NCBI RefSeq assembly: GCF_001399975.1
Contig: NZ_LKBD01000039.1
Span: 1-41,788 of the forward strand
Direction: 5' to 3'
Length of the DNA: 41,788 nt
Source of the DNA: Pseudoalteromonas sp. P1-9
Lineage (GTDB): Bacteria > Pseudomonadota > Gammaproteobacteria > Enterobacterales > Alteromonadaceae
The notes beneath the pieces are model-generated. The model ran no database searches, was not told the DNA's origin, and saw only the letters and a list, made by a program, of their open reading frames with translations. Below, piece after piece: positions 1 through 8,796 of the stretch. The position numbers were made by a program, and so were the translations under genes. Every line of letters begins with the position of its first letter. The first letter of the stretch is position 1.

Positions 1-80
1 ATGCCGAACTCAGAAGTGAAACGAAACAGCGTCGATGATAGTGTGGGTTCGCCCATGTGAAAGTAGAACATCGCCAAGCT
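1..80 (+). rRNA. rrf: 5S ribosomal RNA, 3' part (5' end outside window)
   Basis: The window opens inside a 5S rRNA gene. The stretch carries the conserved 5S core (CCGAACTCAGAAGTGAAACG) and ends in the 3' strand of the terminal helix (GCCAAGC). Over its whole visible length it is identical to bases 200-279 of the complete copy that follows, so it is the first of two tandem 5S genes ending an rRNA operon. The rest of that operon lies to the left of the window. Confidence 0.93.
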
Positions 81-91
81 CCTAATTAAAT

Positions 92-122
92 AAACCCGTT
101 GCTTAAATGCAACGGGTTTTTT
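92..122 (+). terminator. Rho-independent terminator-like hairpin between the two 5S genes
   Basis: An 11-base stem (AAACCCGTTGC with GCAACGGGTTT) around a short AT loop is followed by a T run. It sits 11 bases after the first 5S gene. Because a second 5S gene follows without an obvious new promoter, it may act only partly or as a processing site. Confidence 0.75.
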
Positions 123-161
123 AAAGCCTAAAATAAATAATAAAAAGCAAATTACCGAATT

Positions 162-279
162 TGCTTGGTGAACATAGCGTTTTGGAACCACCTGAATCCA
201 TGCCGAACTCAGAAGTGAAACGAAACAGCGTCGATGATAGTGTGGGTTCGCCCATGTGAAAGTAGAACATCGCCAAGCT
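162..279 (+). rRNA. rrf: 5S ribosomal RNA, complete second copy
   Basis: About 118 bases with the terminal helix TGCTTGGTGA paired to TCGCCAAGC and the same core as the first copy. The shared part is identical to the first copy, which suggests recent duplication or gene conversion. A perfect inverted repeat (AAGCAAATT, ACCG, AATTTGCTT, positions 145-166) overlaps the 5' end and could form an alternative hairpin in the precursor, perhaps for maturation. The exact ends are inferred from pairing of the terminal helix. Confidence 0.93.
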
Positions 280-290
280 CCCAATTAAAA

Positions 291-321
291 AAAGCCTCAA
301 CATAATGTTGAGGCTTTTTTG
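291..321 (+). terminator. Rho-independent terminator of the rRNA operon
   Basis: The stem AAGCCTCAACAT / ATGTTGAGGCTT is followed by a run of T, 12 bases after the second 5S gene. It is the strongest terminator in this part and probably ends the rRNA transcript. Confidence 0.88.
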
Positions 322-603
322 CGTTTGGTGTTTAATGAATTCGCAACGCTATAATTCATCCATAAAACTACCATTGCTAGCAAGTATAGTAACTGCGAAA
401 CGACAGCTCTCTAATCTAGAATTTAAAATCTTTGACTAACAATTTATATATCGCTGCTTCAATAACCTTATTTATAGCCTAAGCGCTTCGATTTGTTATT
501 GTTAGATAGCTTGTTTCTTAAATAATAAGTGCACACTGCAAGCGTGTTAATTAGGATTTGAGTTTATTTCCTAACCAGTTGAGTCGTAAACATAAAAAAC
601 TAC
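322..603. other. Intergenic stretch, no gene seen
   Basis: AT-rich DNA between the rRNA terminator and the tRNA-Leu promoter. I see no reading frame with a ribosome binding site, no convincing hairpin and no RNA gene in it. Confidence 0.6.
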
Positions 604-631
604 TTGCTGTGGTACTATTAGTTTGTATAAT
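604..631 (+). promoter_or_regulatory. Candidate sigma-70 promoter for tRNA-Leu
   Basis: A -35 box TTGCTG (604-609), a 16-base spacer and a perfect -10 box TATAAT (626-631) lie about 40 bases before the mature tRNA 5' end. This would leave a short 5' leader for removal by RNase P. Confidence 0.5.
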
Positions 632-672
632 GCAATTACTTTATAAAGCGTAGCCTTTGTATTGTAATCTGT

Positions 673-757
673 GCCAGTGTGATGGAATTGGTAGACATAG
701 GGGATTCAAAATCCCCCGCAGCAATGCGTGGCGGTTCGAGTCCGCCCACTGGTACCA
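673..757 (+). tRNA. tRNA-Leu (anticodon CAA)
   Basis: An 85-base cloverleaf with acceptor stem GCCAGTG / CACTGGT, encoded ACCA 3' end, anticodon stem GGGGA / TCCCC around loop TTCAAAA (anticodon CAA, reading UUG), a long variable arm as expected of a class II tRNA, and a T arm with TTCGAGT. It lies alone between the rRNA operon and the RDD gene. Confidence 0.97.
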
Positions 758-809
758 TTTAATGCTATTTAGCATTAAATAAAATTAGCCGACGTAAGTC
801 GGTTTTTTT
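757..809 (+). terminator. Two hairpins after tRNA-Leu, the second with a T tract
   Basis: A perfect 10-base stem ATTTAATGCT / AGCATTAAAT (757-780) directly abuts the tRNA end. The hairpin CCGAC-GTAA-GTCGG followed by seven T (786-809) has the form of an intrinsic terminator. The first may help processing of the 3' end and the second ends the transcript. Confidence 0.75.
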
Positions 810-905
810 GTGCCTGAAATTAGCTTGTTTTAACTTTAATTAGCGTGTGATCTTAACTCTAGGTTAGAATAACGCATCCCATAGATTTAAGGTTTTACTA
901 CTTTT

Positions 906-1403
906 ATGTCAAATATCGAACAACGAACTGGTTTTATGCGTCGTCTAGCATCATGGGTATACGATGCGTTAGCGACAATCGCGATTATCATGTTGGCGCA
1001 GATTATCTTCCTTGGCGCTCTTGAGCTGCTTCTTTCATTGGGGTTAATAAGTAAAAGTGAAGATGCAGACATCTCTCACTTTGTAACAACCCAACCATGG
1101 AACTTTATTAATCAGTTTTATTTAGTGTGTGTGGCTTGCTTCTTTTATGTTTACTTTTGGACTAAGGGCGGCCAGACAATCGGTATGCGTGCATGGCGAT
1201 TAAAAGTGAGAAACTTAGACGGTACACCTATTAGTAAGCCACAAGCGCTTATCAGAGCGATTACGGCGTTATTAGGGCTAGGAAATCTGATCGTGCTGAT
1301 TGATTATAAGAACAAACGTTCATTACAAGACTATCTTGCTAAGACGGAAGTGATTACGTTGTCGAAAGAAGAAAATAAAAAAGTGTATCGCGAGCTCGAT
1401 TAA
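906..1403 (+). CDS. RDD family membrane protein
   Basis: A 165-residue inner-membrane protein. The N-terminal motif R-x-x-A-x-x-x-D (Arg14 to Asp20) followed by a membrane segment, two further membrane segments around residues 68-86 and 120-137, and the G-Q-T-x-G-x-R motif near residue 90 are the hallmarks of the RDD family. The family's function is poorly defined; some members have been linked to ion exchange or stress tolerance. The gene stands alone between tRNA-Leu and the lptFG operon, with which it converges. The ATG has only a weak upstream purine stretch, but it agrees with the family start. The family call is firm and the function unknown. Confidence 0.88.
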   Translation: MSNIEQRTGFMRRLASWVYDALATIAIIMLAQIIFLGALELLLSLGLISKSEDADISHFVTTQPWNFINQFYLVCVACFFYVYFWTKGGQTIGMRAWRLKVRNLDGTPISKPQALIRAITALLGLGNLIVLIDYKNKRSLQDYLAKTEVITLSKEENKKVYRELD

Positions 1404-1436
1404 TATTTCACGAGCTCTGTGACATAGTTCAGAAAA

Positions 1437-1464
1437 TAAAAGGCGCTATTATTGGCGCCTTTTT
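1437..1464. terminator. Bidirectional terminator between the RDD gene and lptG
   Basis: The stem AAAAGGCGC / GCGCCTTTT has T runs on both strands, so it can end the RDD transcript and also the lptF-lptG transcript from the right. It overlaps the lptG stop codon. Confidence 0.82.
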
Positions 1465-2513
1465 AGTAAGAAAGTCGCAATTGCGATAAAGATCAAACTA
1501 GGCATTATTGCGCCAATTGACGGATGTAATTCATACACTAATACAAACGGGCCAAAAATACGGTCTGTTAAATGAAATATAATACCTGTCACCACGCCCA
1601 TAATAATTCGCGCGCCCATTGTTACACTTCTTAGTGGGCCAAATATAAATGACAGTGCTACTAATAACATCACAGCGATAGTAAGCGGTTGCATTACCTT
1701 ACGCCAAAACGCTAGGTCATAGGTGCTGGTATCTTGGTCATTCTCTTTTAGGTATGACAGGTAAGAATACAAGCCTGTGAAAGATAATGTTTCGGGTTTA
1801 ACAGATACAACACCAAGCTTTTCTGGGGTAAGTTTTGACTCATAGAAATAGTTTTCTGATGTAGACGTATCTGTACTATTTGCATCAATTGCTAAATGTT
1901 GCACTTTAAAAAGCTGCCAACCGTTTTGTTCTGGAATCGCTTTTTCTGCACGTTTGATTGTTTGCAGTTCCAATCGCTCATTAAATTGGTACATGGTTAA
2001 ACCATCTAAGCGACCCGACTCATCAACATTATTGATATTGATGAAAGTATTGCCATCTTTAGCCCAAACGCCTTTTTGTGCATTAAAAATGCTCCCGCCG
2101 GATATCTCCATTGTACGAAGCTGCTTAGCCGTTTTTTGTGCTTCAGGCACAACCCATTCAGCGATTGCCATCATAACAATTGCTAAGATCAGTGCAGTTT
2201 TCATCACTGAACGAATAATTTGAAAACGTGATAAACCAGCTGCTTGCATAACAACAAGCTCGCTGTTTGAAGCAAGCGCACCAAGCCCAAGCAGGCCACC
2301 AATTAATGCAGCCATGGGAAAGAATACAACGATGTCGTAGGGCATGCTGTACAAGGTGTATAAAACAGCGTCTACGATATCGTATGTACCGCGGCCAACC
2401 GATCTTAGTTGCTCTATAAACTTAATCAGTGTACCAATGCCTACTAATACGAGTAGGGTAAAGCCAGTGGTTTGCAATAAACTACGACCTAAATAGCCAT
2501 CTAAAATTCTCAT
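1449..2513 (-). CDS. lptG: LPS export ABC transporter permease LptG
   Basis: A 354-residue permease that with LptF and the ATPase LptB extracts lipopolysaccharide from the inner membrane and passes it to the LptC-LptA bridge. The start R-I-L-D-x-Y-L-G-R-S is typical of LptG. Membrane segments cluster in the first 125 and last 90 residues, flanking a periplasmic jelly-roll domain at about 130-260, the standard LptF/G layout. Length matches the family (about 360). Its ATG overlaps the lptF stop by four bases (ATGA), so translation is coupled. Its stop lies inside the shared terminator hairpin. Confidence 0.96.
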   Translation of the reverse strand: MRILDGYLGRSLLQTTGFTLLVLVGIGTLIKFIEQLRSVGRGTYDIVDAVLYTLYSMPYDIVVFFPMAALIGGLLGLGALASNSELVVMQAAGLSRFQIIRSVMKTALILAIVMMAIAEWVVPEAQKTAKQLRTMEISGGSIFNAQKGVWAKDGNTFININNVDESGRLDGLTMYQFNERLELQTIKRAEKAIPEQNGWQLFKVQHLAIDANSTDTSTSENYFYESKLTPEKLGVVSVKPETLSFTGLYSYLSYLKENDQDTSTYDLAFWRKVMQPLTIAVMLLVALSFIFGPLRSVTMGARIIMGVVTGIIFHLTDRIFGPFVLVYELHPSIGAIMPSLIFIAIATFLLKRRQ

Positions 2514-3625
2514 GCTACGGCCTCCTTCTTACTAAACCAAGCACGAATGGTGGAGCCTAAAGGCCTATCGCGAAGAATTAAAAATGCACCTATAAACAGA
2601 GCGCTTAGGTGAATCCACCAAAGGCCAATAGACGTTGGCACTTTACCTTCTTGTACTAAAAACGTACCTGCATTCAACAGCACAAAGTAACCCAAATAAA
2701 GGGAAATCGCAGGCACTAACTTAGCGAACTTTCCTTGTCTTGGATTAACTACCGATAGCGGCACAGCAATTAGGGTTAAGAGTGGGATTGATAATGGCAC
2801 CGCTAATCGCCATTGAAACTGCGCTATCGCCTCGGTTGTACCTTGCTCTAATAATTGCATGGATGGCAAGGCTTCTAATTTACGACGTTTTTGCTCGATT
2901 GCTTGATCTTGAATTTGCACTTCGTAGTTAGTGAATTCTGTTAGCTGAAGTTGCTTACTGCCAGCAGGGTTTTCATAACGCTTACCATCACTGAGCACTA
3001 GTTTTTGCTCGCCGGTATTTCTGTCTTCTTGTACTTTGCCTTTTTCGGCGTAAACCACTTCCGATGTAGGACCATTTTTATCGCTATCTATTTGCGCATA
3101 AAAAACACGGTCTAGTTCAGTACCATTTTGTTTAATATCGTGAATAAACACGACGGCTTTTTCGTTATCGGTTTGTTGAAAGCGCCCGGAGCGAAGCGCA
3201 GCGAGGCCTGCATCAGCTTCAATTTTTTCTTTTAGCTGATATTCATGTTCGTTTGCCCAAGGTGCAAGGGTCAGCGTTAAAAAGCCTGCCAGTACTGCCA
3301 TCACAGTAGATGACACTAATGTTAGGCGAACTACGTACCATTCACTCACACCACATGCCTTTAATACCGTCATTTCGCTGTCGGCATAAATGCGACTGTA
3401 GGCCAAAATAATGCCAAGAAAAATACTTAACGGCAAAATTAAAGATGCCAATTGTGGTAGCTTTAACAGCACCATTTGTAATACCAATTGGCCGGGAATA
3501 GAGCCCTCTGCAGCGTCAGCTAAAATCGAGACAAATTTCTGGCTGACGAAAATAGTCATCAAGGTGAGGAATACAGCGAGCTGTGATTTGAATACTTCTG
3601 TCGATAAATAGCGAAAGATTAACAC
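2510..3625 (-). CDS. lptF: LPS export ABC transporter permease LptF
   Basis: A 371-residue partner of LptG in the LptB2FG complex. The N-terminus (I-F-R-Y-L then K-S-Q-L-A) and the segments A-S-L-I-L-P-L-S and S-E-M-T-V-L-K-A-C-G match LptF. Six membrane segments surround a periplasmic domain at about 130-260. The start is GTG with GAGG six bases upstream; upstream in-frame alternatives lack a better site. It is divergent from pepA, an arrangement also found in E. coli. Confidence 0.96.
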   Translation of the reverse strand: MLIFRYLSTEVFKSQLAVFLTLMTIFVSQKFVSILADAAEGSIPGQLVLQMVLLKLPQLASLILPLSIFLGIILAYSRIYADSEMTVLKACGVSEWYVVRLTLVSSTVMAVLAGFLTLTLAPWANEHEYQLKEKIEADAGLAALRSGRFQQTDNEKAVVFIHDIKQNGTELDRVFYAQIDSDKNGPTSEVVYAEKGKVQEDRNTGEQKLVLSDGKRYENPAGSKQLQLTEFTNYEVQIQDQAIEQKRRKLEALPSMQLLEQGTTEAIAQFQWRLAVPLSIPLLTLIAVPLSVVNPRQGKFAKLVPAISLYLGYFVLLNAGTFLVQEGKVPTSIGLWWIHLSALFIGAFLILRDRPLGSTIRAWFSKKEAVA

Positions 3626-3668
3626 CGCGACCTCTACAAAACTTGTCTTTTTACTGGAATAGTCTGAA

Positions 3669-3696
3669 ATTTTAAGTAAACTTTGTATTTTTACAA
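3669..3696 (-). promoter_or_regulatory. Candidate promoter for lptF-lptG
   Basis: Read on the minus strand, TTGTAA (3691-3696), a 16-base spacer and TAAAAT (3669-3674) lie about 45 bases before the lptF start. The 155-base lptF-pepA gap must also hold the pepA promoter, for which only a lone -10-like TATAGT (3754-3759) is visible. Confidence 0.35.
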
Positions 3697-3780
3697 CTTA
3701 AATATATGCCATTAGGACTTAAATTTAAAAATTAAGTTTGTTTTGGTTTAATTTATAGTCAAAATCACTCAGGAGTCGCT

Positions 3781-5292
3781 ATGGAATTTAGCGTTAAAAG
3801 TGGCAGCCCAGAAAAACAACGCAGTGCATGTATTGTTGTGGGTGTTTATGAACCTCGTCGTTTATCACCAATTGGCGAGCAACTCGATCGTATTAGCGAT
3901 GGTTATATTTCTAATTTGCTACGCCGCGGCGATTTAGAAGGTAAGCCTGGGCAAATGTTGCTATTACACCATGTACCAAACGTGTTAAGTGAGCGCGTGT
4001 TATTAGTTGGTTGTGGTAAAGAACGTGAGCTTGATGATAAGCAATATAAGCAAATTATTTCGAAAACCATTAGTACGTTAAACGATACGGGCTCAATGGA
4101 AGCAGTATGTTTCTTAACAGAACTACATGTAAAAGGTCGCGATACCTACTGGAAAGTACGTCAAGCGGTAGAAACAACACAAGACAGCCTTTATGTTTTC
4201 GATCAGTTAAAGAGCAAAAAAAGCGAAGCGCGCAGACCGCTTCGTAAAATTGTTTTCAACGTACCGACGCGCCGCGAATTAACCATTGGTGAAACAGCAA
4301 TTGAACACGGCCTAGCGATTTCACATGGTCAAAAACTGTGTAAAGACGTTGCCAACATGCCACCAAATATCTGTAATCCAGCGTATCTTGGCGATCAAGC
4401 AAAGGAACTTGAAGCAAATTACGACAACGTAAAAGTTAACCTTGTTGGCGAAAAAGAAATGGAAGAGTTAGGTATGCACTCATACCTAGCAGTAGGCCGT
4501 GGTAGCGCGAATGAATCGATTATGTCGGTAATTCACTACACAGGTGCACCAGAAGACAAAGCGCCAATCGTGTTAGTAGGTAAAGGTCTAACTTTTGACT
4601 CAGGCGGTATTTCAATTAAGCCAGGCGAAGCCATGGATGAAATGAAATACGATATGGGCGGTGCTGCAGGCGTACTTGGTACGATGCGTGCGATTGTAGA
4701 AATGCAATTACCAATTAATGTGATAGCAGTGCTAGCGGGCTGTGAAAACATGCCAAGCAGTAATGCATATCGTCCGGGTGATGTACTAACCACAATGTCT
4801 GGTCAAACAGTTGAAGTATTAAATACCGATGCTGAAGGTCGCTTGGTATTATGCGATGCATTAACCTATGTTGAAGCATTTGACCCTGATACCGTAATTG
4901 ACGTAGCGACGTTAACAGGTGCATGTATAATTGCACTTGGTCACCAAACATCAGGTTTACTTGCTAACCACAATCCACTAGCCCATGACTTATTAAAAGC
5001 GTCAGAGCTAAGTGGTGACCGAGCTTGGCAATTACCGCTTTGGGATGAGTATCAAGAACAGCTAGAAAGCCCGTTTGCCGATTTCACTAACTTAGGTGGA
5101 CGTGCTGCCGGTACAATTACTGCGGCATGTTTCCTATCGCGCTTCACTAAAAAGTACAATTGGGCTCACCTTGATGTTGCTGGTACTGCATGGCGTAGTG
5201 GCAAAAACAAAGGTGCAACAGGTCGCCCAGTTGCAATGTTAACTCAGTATCTATTAAATCGTGCTGATGTTAATATGGAGCAAGATGCCTAA
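3781..5292 (+). CDS. pepA: Leucyl aminopeptidase PepA (M17, XerCD accessory type)
   Basis: A 503-residue cytosolic zinc/manganese aminopeptidase, the same length as E. coli PepA and very close to it in sequence from the first residue. The catalytic domain carries the metal and active-site stretch K-G-L-T-F-D-S-G-G (Lys268, Asp273) and the M17 signature N-T-D-A-E-G-R at 348-354. The N-terminal domain (about 1-170) is the one that binds DNA in E. coli PepA, which also serves site-specific recombination and carAB control; that second role is inferred here from the resemblance. A clear AGGAG lies nine bases before the ATG. It heads pepA-holC-valS. Confidence 0.97.
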   Translation: MEFSVKSGSPEKQRSACIVVGVYEPRRLSPIGEQLDRISDGYISNLLRRGDLEGKPGQMLLLHHVPNVLSERVLLVGCGKERELDDKQYKQIISKTISTLNDTGSMEAVCFLTELHVKGRDTYWKVRQAVETTQDSLYVFDQLKSKKSEARRPLRKIVFNVPTRRELTIGETAIEHGLAISHGQKLCKDVANMPPNICNPAYLGDQAKELEANYDNVKVNLVGEKEMEELGMHSYLAVGRGSANESIMSVIHYTGAPEDKAPIVLVGKGLTFDSGGISIKPGEAMDEMKYDMGGAAGVLGTMRAIVEMQLPINVIAVLAGCENMPSSNAYRPGDVLTTMSGQTVEVLNTDAEGRLVLCDALTYVEAFDPDTVIDVATLTGACIIALGHQTSGLLANHNPLAHDLLKASELSGDRAWQLPLWDEYQEQLESPFADFTNLGGRAAGTITAACFLSRFTKKYNWAHLDVAGTAWRSGKNKGATGRPVAMLTQYLLNRADVNMEQDA

Positions 5293-5313
5293 AGTGATTC
5301 TAGAGGCAGTTTA

Positions 5314-5754
5314 ATGAACGCAGTATTTTACGTTCTAAAACAACTAAATGAGCCGGTAAATTCCATTCCGGCTCATTTTGATCTAGCGGCAAGGCTAGCT
5401 GCAGATTGTTACCGACAGGGAAAAAAAGTATTTATTCTTGTAGATAATCAAGAAGATGCTCATGTAATAGATGAGCACCTGTGGCAATTCGAAGTAGATA
5501 GCTTTGTGCCACACAATCTGCAAGGCGAGGGACCACAAGCAGGATCACCTGTTGAAATTGGCGAGTCAGCGCCGGTGGCGAATCGCAAAGTGATAATAAA
5601 TTTGGCTAATACAGTGCCTGATTTTATTCGTCGCTTTTCAGAGGTATATGACTTTGTACCTGCTGATGAACAATTAAAAGGTGTAGCGCGTGATCGCTAC
5701 AAAGTAATGCGTCAATTAGGGGCGCATTTGTCGACACAAGAGATAGAGATTTAG
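5314..5754 (+). CDS. holC: DNA polymerase III subunit chi
   Basis: A 146-residue clamp-loader accessory protein that links the replisome to SSB by way of psi. The fold markers are seen: an N-terminal beta strand (A-V-F-Y-V-L), an A-A-R-L-A-A-D-C-Y-R-Q-G-K-K-V helix-turn near 27-41, the H-x-x-D-E-H-L-W segment near 51-58 and F-V-P-H-N-L just after. It lies 21 bases after pepA and 17 before valS, as in many gammaproteobacteria, with AGAGG upstream of the ATG. The position between pepA and valS strongly supports the call. Confidence 0.93.
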   Translation: MNAVFYVLKQLNEPVNSIPAHFDLAARLAADCYRQGKKVFILVDNQEDAHVIDEHLWQFEVDSFVPHNLQGEGPQAGSPVEIGESAPVANRKVIINLANTVPDFIRRFSEVYDFVPADEQLKGVARDRYKVMRQLGAHLSTQEIEI

Positions 5755-5771
5755 TATTAAGGTTCTGTGCA

Positions 5772-8618
5772 ATGGATAAAACCTATAATCCACAAGATAT
5801 TGAACAGTCGTTATATCAAGGCTGGGAAGAGAAAGGCTACTTTAAACCGTCAGGTAAAGGTGACGCGTATTCAATTATGATCCCACCGCCAAATGTCACA
5901 GGTAGCTTGCACATGGGCCATGCCTTCCAAGATACCATTATGGATACGCTGACACGTTTTAAGCGTATGCAGGGCAATAACACCCTTTGGCAGGTTGGTA
6001 CTGACCACGCAGGTATCGCTACGCAAATGGTTGTAGAGCGTAAGCTTGCAGCTGAAGAAGGTAAAACACGCCATGAGCTTGGCCGTGATAACTTTATTGA
6101 CCGCATTTGGCAGTGGAAAAATGAATCTGGCGGTACTATTACCAAGCAGTTACGTCGTCTAGGCGCGTCTGTAGATTGGGATCGTGAACGCTTTACGATG
6201 GACGAAGGTCTTTCAGAAGCGGTTAAAGAAGTATTTGTTCGTCTTCATAAAGAAGATTTAATTTACCGTGGTAAGCGTCTTGTAAACTGGGATCCAAAAT
6301 TACACACGGCAATTTCAGATTTAGAAGTTGAAAACAAAGACAAGCAAGGTCATATGTGGAACCTGCGTTATCCACTGGCTGATGGCCTAACAACGCAAGA
6401 TGGTAAAGATTACATCGTAGTTGCGACAACGCGTCCTGAAACCATGTTAGGTGACACGGGTGTTGCTGTTAACCCAAATGACGAGCGCTACCAAGACTTG
6501 ATTGGTAAAGAAGTTATTCTGCCAATTGTAAATCGTCGCATTCCTATCGTTGCCGATGAACATGCCGATATGGAAAAAGGCACAGGCTGCGTAAAAATTA
6601 CCCCTGCTCACGACTTTAACGATAACGAAGTGGGCAAACGCCAGCAACTACCTATGATCAATGTATTTAACAAAGACGCTGCGGTATTGACTGCAGGTGA
6701 AGGTTACACATTTGATGGCAAGCCGCAAGAAATCGACGCACCAATTCCAGAGCGTTTCCATGGTCTTGATCGTTTTGATGCGCGTAAAGCGATTGTTGCT
6801 GAATTTGAAGAGCTTGGTTTACTAGAGAAAATTGAAGATCACAGCCTAACAGTACCTTACGGCGACCGTTCAGGAGTGGTTATTGAGCCACTTCTCACAG
6901 ATCAATGGTATGTGCGTGTTGCACCACTGGCCGAGCCAGCAAAGCAAGCAGTTGCTAACGGCGACATTAAGTTTGTACCAGCGCAATACGAAAACATGTA
7001 CAACGCGTGGATGAATGACATTCAAGATTGGTGTATTTCACGTCAGCTGTGGTGGGGTCACCGAATTCCTGCATGGTACGATGCTGAAGGTAATGTGTAT
7101 GTAGGTCGCAGCGAAGAAGAAGTACGTAGCGAAAATAACATCGCCGCTGATGTTGCACTTACACAAGATGAAGACGTACTTGATACTTGGTTCTCATCAG
7201 CACTTTGGACTTTCTCTACGCAAGGTTGGCCTGCACAAACTGAAGATTTAAAAGTATTCCACCCATCAGATGTACTGGTAACGGGTTTTGATATTATCTT
7301 CTTCTGGGTTGCACGTATGATCATGATGACCATGCACTTCATTAAAGATGAAGACGGCAAGCCACAGGTACCATTCAAAACAGTTTACGTAACCGGCCTT
7401 ATTCGTGATGAAAACGGCGATAAAATGTCTAAGTCAAAAGGTAACGTACTTGACCCAATCGATATGATTGATGGTATTGACCTTGAAAGCTTAGTAGAGA
7501 AGCGTACCGGTAACATGATGCAGCCACAACTGGCGGCAAAAATTGAGAAAAATACGCGTAAAACGTTTGAAAAAGGCATTGAAGCACACGGTACTGATGC
7601 ACTGCGCTTTACGCTTGCTGCAATGGCATCAACAGGACGTGATATCAACTGGGATATGAACCGTCTAGAAGGTTACCGTAACTTCTGTAATAAGCTTTGG
7701 AACGCGAGCCGTTACGTATTAATGCACACAGAAGAAAAAGACTGTGGTTTTAATGGCGGCGAGATGACGCAGTCACTTGCAGATCGTTGGATCTTAGGTC
7801 AATTCCAAAACACGGTTAAAACATTCACCGATCATTTAGATAATTACCGTTTTGACTTAGCAGCAAGCACCATTTACGAGTTCACTTGGAACCAATTCTG
7901 TGACTGGTATCTTGAACTGACTAAGCCGGTATTGTTTAAAGGCAATGAAGCAGAGCAGCGCGGTACACGTAATACGCTAGTAACGGTACTTGAAGGCTTA
8001 CTGCGCTTAATGCACCCATTAACGCCTTATATCACTGAAACAATCTGGCAACGTGTTGCACCTCTTGCAAACATTAACGCCGATACCATTATGCTACAGG
8101 CATTCCCTCAGTTTGATGAATCGCAGGTAGATGAATCAGCGATGGCGGATCTTGAGTGGGTTAAGCAGTTTATCGTTGCGATTCGTAACATCCGTGGTGA
8201 AATGGACATTAGCCCTAATAAACCACTAGATGTACTGCTTAAAAACGCAAGTGATGAAGATAAGCGTCGCCTAGAAGAAAATGCTAAGTTCCTAGCATCA
8301 CTGGCTAAATTAGAATCTACAACTGTATTAGCTGAGACTGACGAAGCCCCAGCATCTGCTACGGCATTAGTCGGTGGCTTAGAAGTACTTATTCCTATGG
8401 CTGGTCTAATCGACGTTGAAGCTGAACTTGCACGTATTAGCAAGCAGCTTGAAAAAGCACAAAAAGGTCTAGAGCAAGTAGAACGCAAGTTAGCAAACGA
8501 AAAGTTTGTTAATAATGCCCCGGAAGCAGTACTTGCTAAAGAGAAAGAAAAACTTGCTGAGTACAGTGAAGCGAAAGCCAAGTTATTAGAGCAAAAGGCT
8601 AAAATCGAAAGCCTTTAA
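5772..8618 (+). CDS. valS: Valine--tRNA ligase
   Basis: A 948-residue class Ia aminoacyl-tRNA synthetase, close to the 951 of E. coli. The HIGH motif is H-M-G-H at 47-50 and the KMSKS motif is exact at 551-555. An editing (CP1) domain lies between them, and the C-terminal coiled coil typical of ValRS (about 880-948, rich in Lys, Glu and Leu) is complete. It charges tRNA-Val and edits Thr. Last gene of the pepA-holC-valS operon. Confidence 0.98.
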   Translation: MDKTYNPQDIEQSLYQGWEEKGYFKPSGKGDAYSIMIPPPNVTGSLHMGHAFQDTIMDTLTRFKRMQGNNTLWQVGTDHAGIATQMVVERKLAAEEGKTRHELGRDNFIDRIWQWKNESGGTITKQLRRLGASVDWDRERFTMDEGLSEAVKEVFVRLHKEDLIYRGKRLVNWDPKLHTAISDLEVENKDKQGHMWNLRYPLADGLTTQDGKDYIVVATTRPETMLGDTGVAVNPNDERYQDLIGKEVILPIVNRRIPIVADEHADMEKGTGCVKITPAHDFNDNEVGKRQQLPMINVFNKDAAVLTAGEGYTFDGKPQEIDAPIPERFHGLDRFDARKAIVAEFEELGLLEKIEDHSLTVPYGDRSGVVIEPLLTDQWYVRVAPLAEPAKQAVANGDIKFVPAQYENMYNAWMNDIQDWCISRQLWWGHRIPAWYDAEGNVYVGRSEEEVRSENNIAADVALTQDEDVLDTWFSSALWTFSTQGWPAQTEDLKVFHPSDVLVTGFDIIFFWVARMIMMTMHFIKDEDGKPQVPFKTVYVTGLIRDENGDKMSKSKGNVLDPIDMIDGIDLESLVEKRTGNMMQPQLAAKIEKNTRKTFEKGIEAHGTDALRFTLAAMASTGRDINWDMNRLEGYRNFCNKLWNASRYVLMHTEEKDCGFNGGEMTQSLADRWILGQFQNTVKTFTDHLDNYRFDLAASTIYEFTWNQFCDWYLELTKPVLFKGNEAEQRGTRNTLVTVLEGLLRLMHPLTPYITETIWQRVAPLANINADTIMLQAFPQFDESQVDESAMADLEWVKQFIVAIRNIRGEMDISPNKPLDVLLKNASDEDKRRLEENAKFLASLAKLESTTVLAETDEAPASATALVGGLEVLIPMAGLIDVEAELARISKQLEKAQKGLEQVERKLANEKFVNNAPEAVLAKEKEKLAEYSEAKAKLLEQKAKIESL

Positions 8619-8632
8619 TCTTTAAACTTAAT

Positions 8633-8660
8633 AAAAGCCGCGTTTATCGCGGCTTTTTAT
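8633..8660 (+). terminator. Rho-independent terminator after valS
   Basis: The stem AAAAGCCGCG / CGCGGCTTTT with a five-base loop and following T run lies 14 bases after the valS stop codon. Confidence 0.88.
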
Positions 8661-8752
8661 TTGTACGTAATCATTTACTTACCGTTACAAAATTCACGAC
8701 GATTGCATCGCAAAATATTGACTCGCGAAGTGACTTTAAGACATAGTGATAA

Positions 8753-8767
8753 TGTAACATTATTACA
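8753..8767. promoter_or_regulatory. Palindrome TGTAA-N5-TTACA, possible operator of the S46 peptidase gene
   Basis: A 15-base palindrome lies 30 bases before the peptidase ATG. It is just downstream of a possible promoter (TTGACT at 8718-8723, 18-base spacer, CATAGT at 8742-8747). The form matches all but one position of the TGTAAT-N3-ATTACA type bound by the sugar-phosphate regulator HexR in related genera. That attribution is from memory and from a single site, so the regulator is uncertain. Confidence 0.35.
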
Positions 8768-8796
8768 AAAAATACTGATAAAAAAGGAAACGCACA

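Noticed and set aside
1..281. Direct repeat of 82 bases, possible mobile or CRISPR-like element
   Set aside because: It is explained by the two tandem 5S rRNA genes.
121..303. Minus-strand 60-residue open frame over the second 5S gene
   Set aside because: It is antisense to the 5S rRNA and contains its terminator; no ribosome site.
8108..8581. Minus-strand 157-residue open frame
   Set aside because: Antisense to the valS C-terminal coiled coil; a composition artefact.
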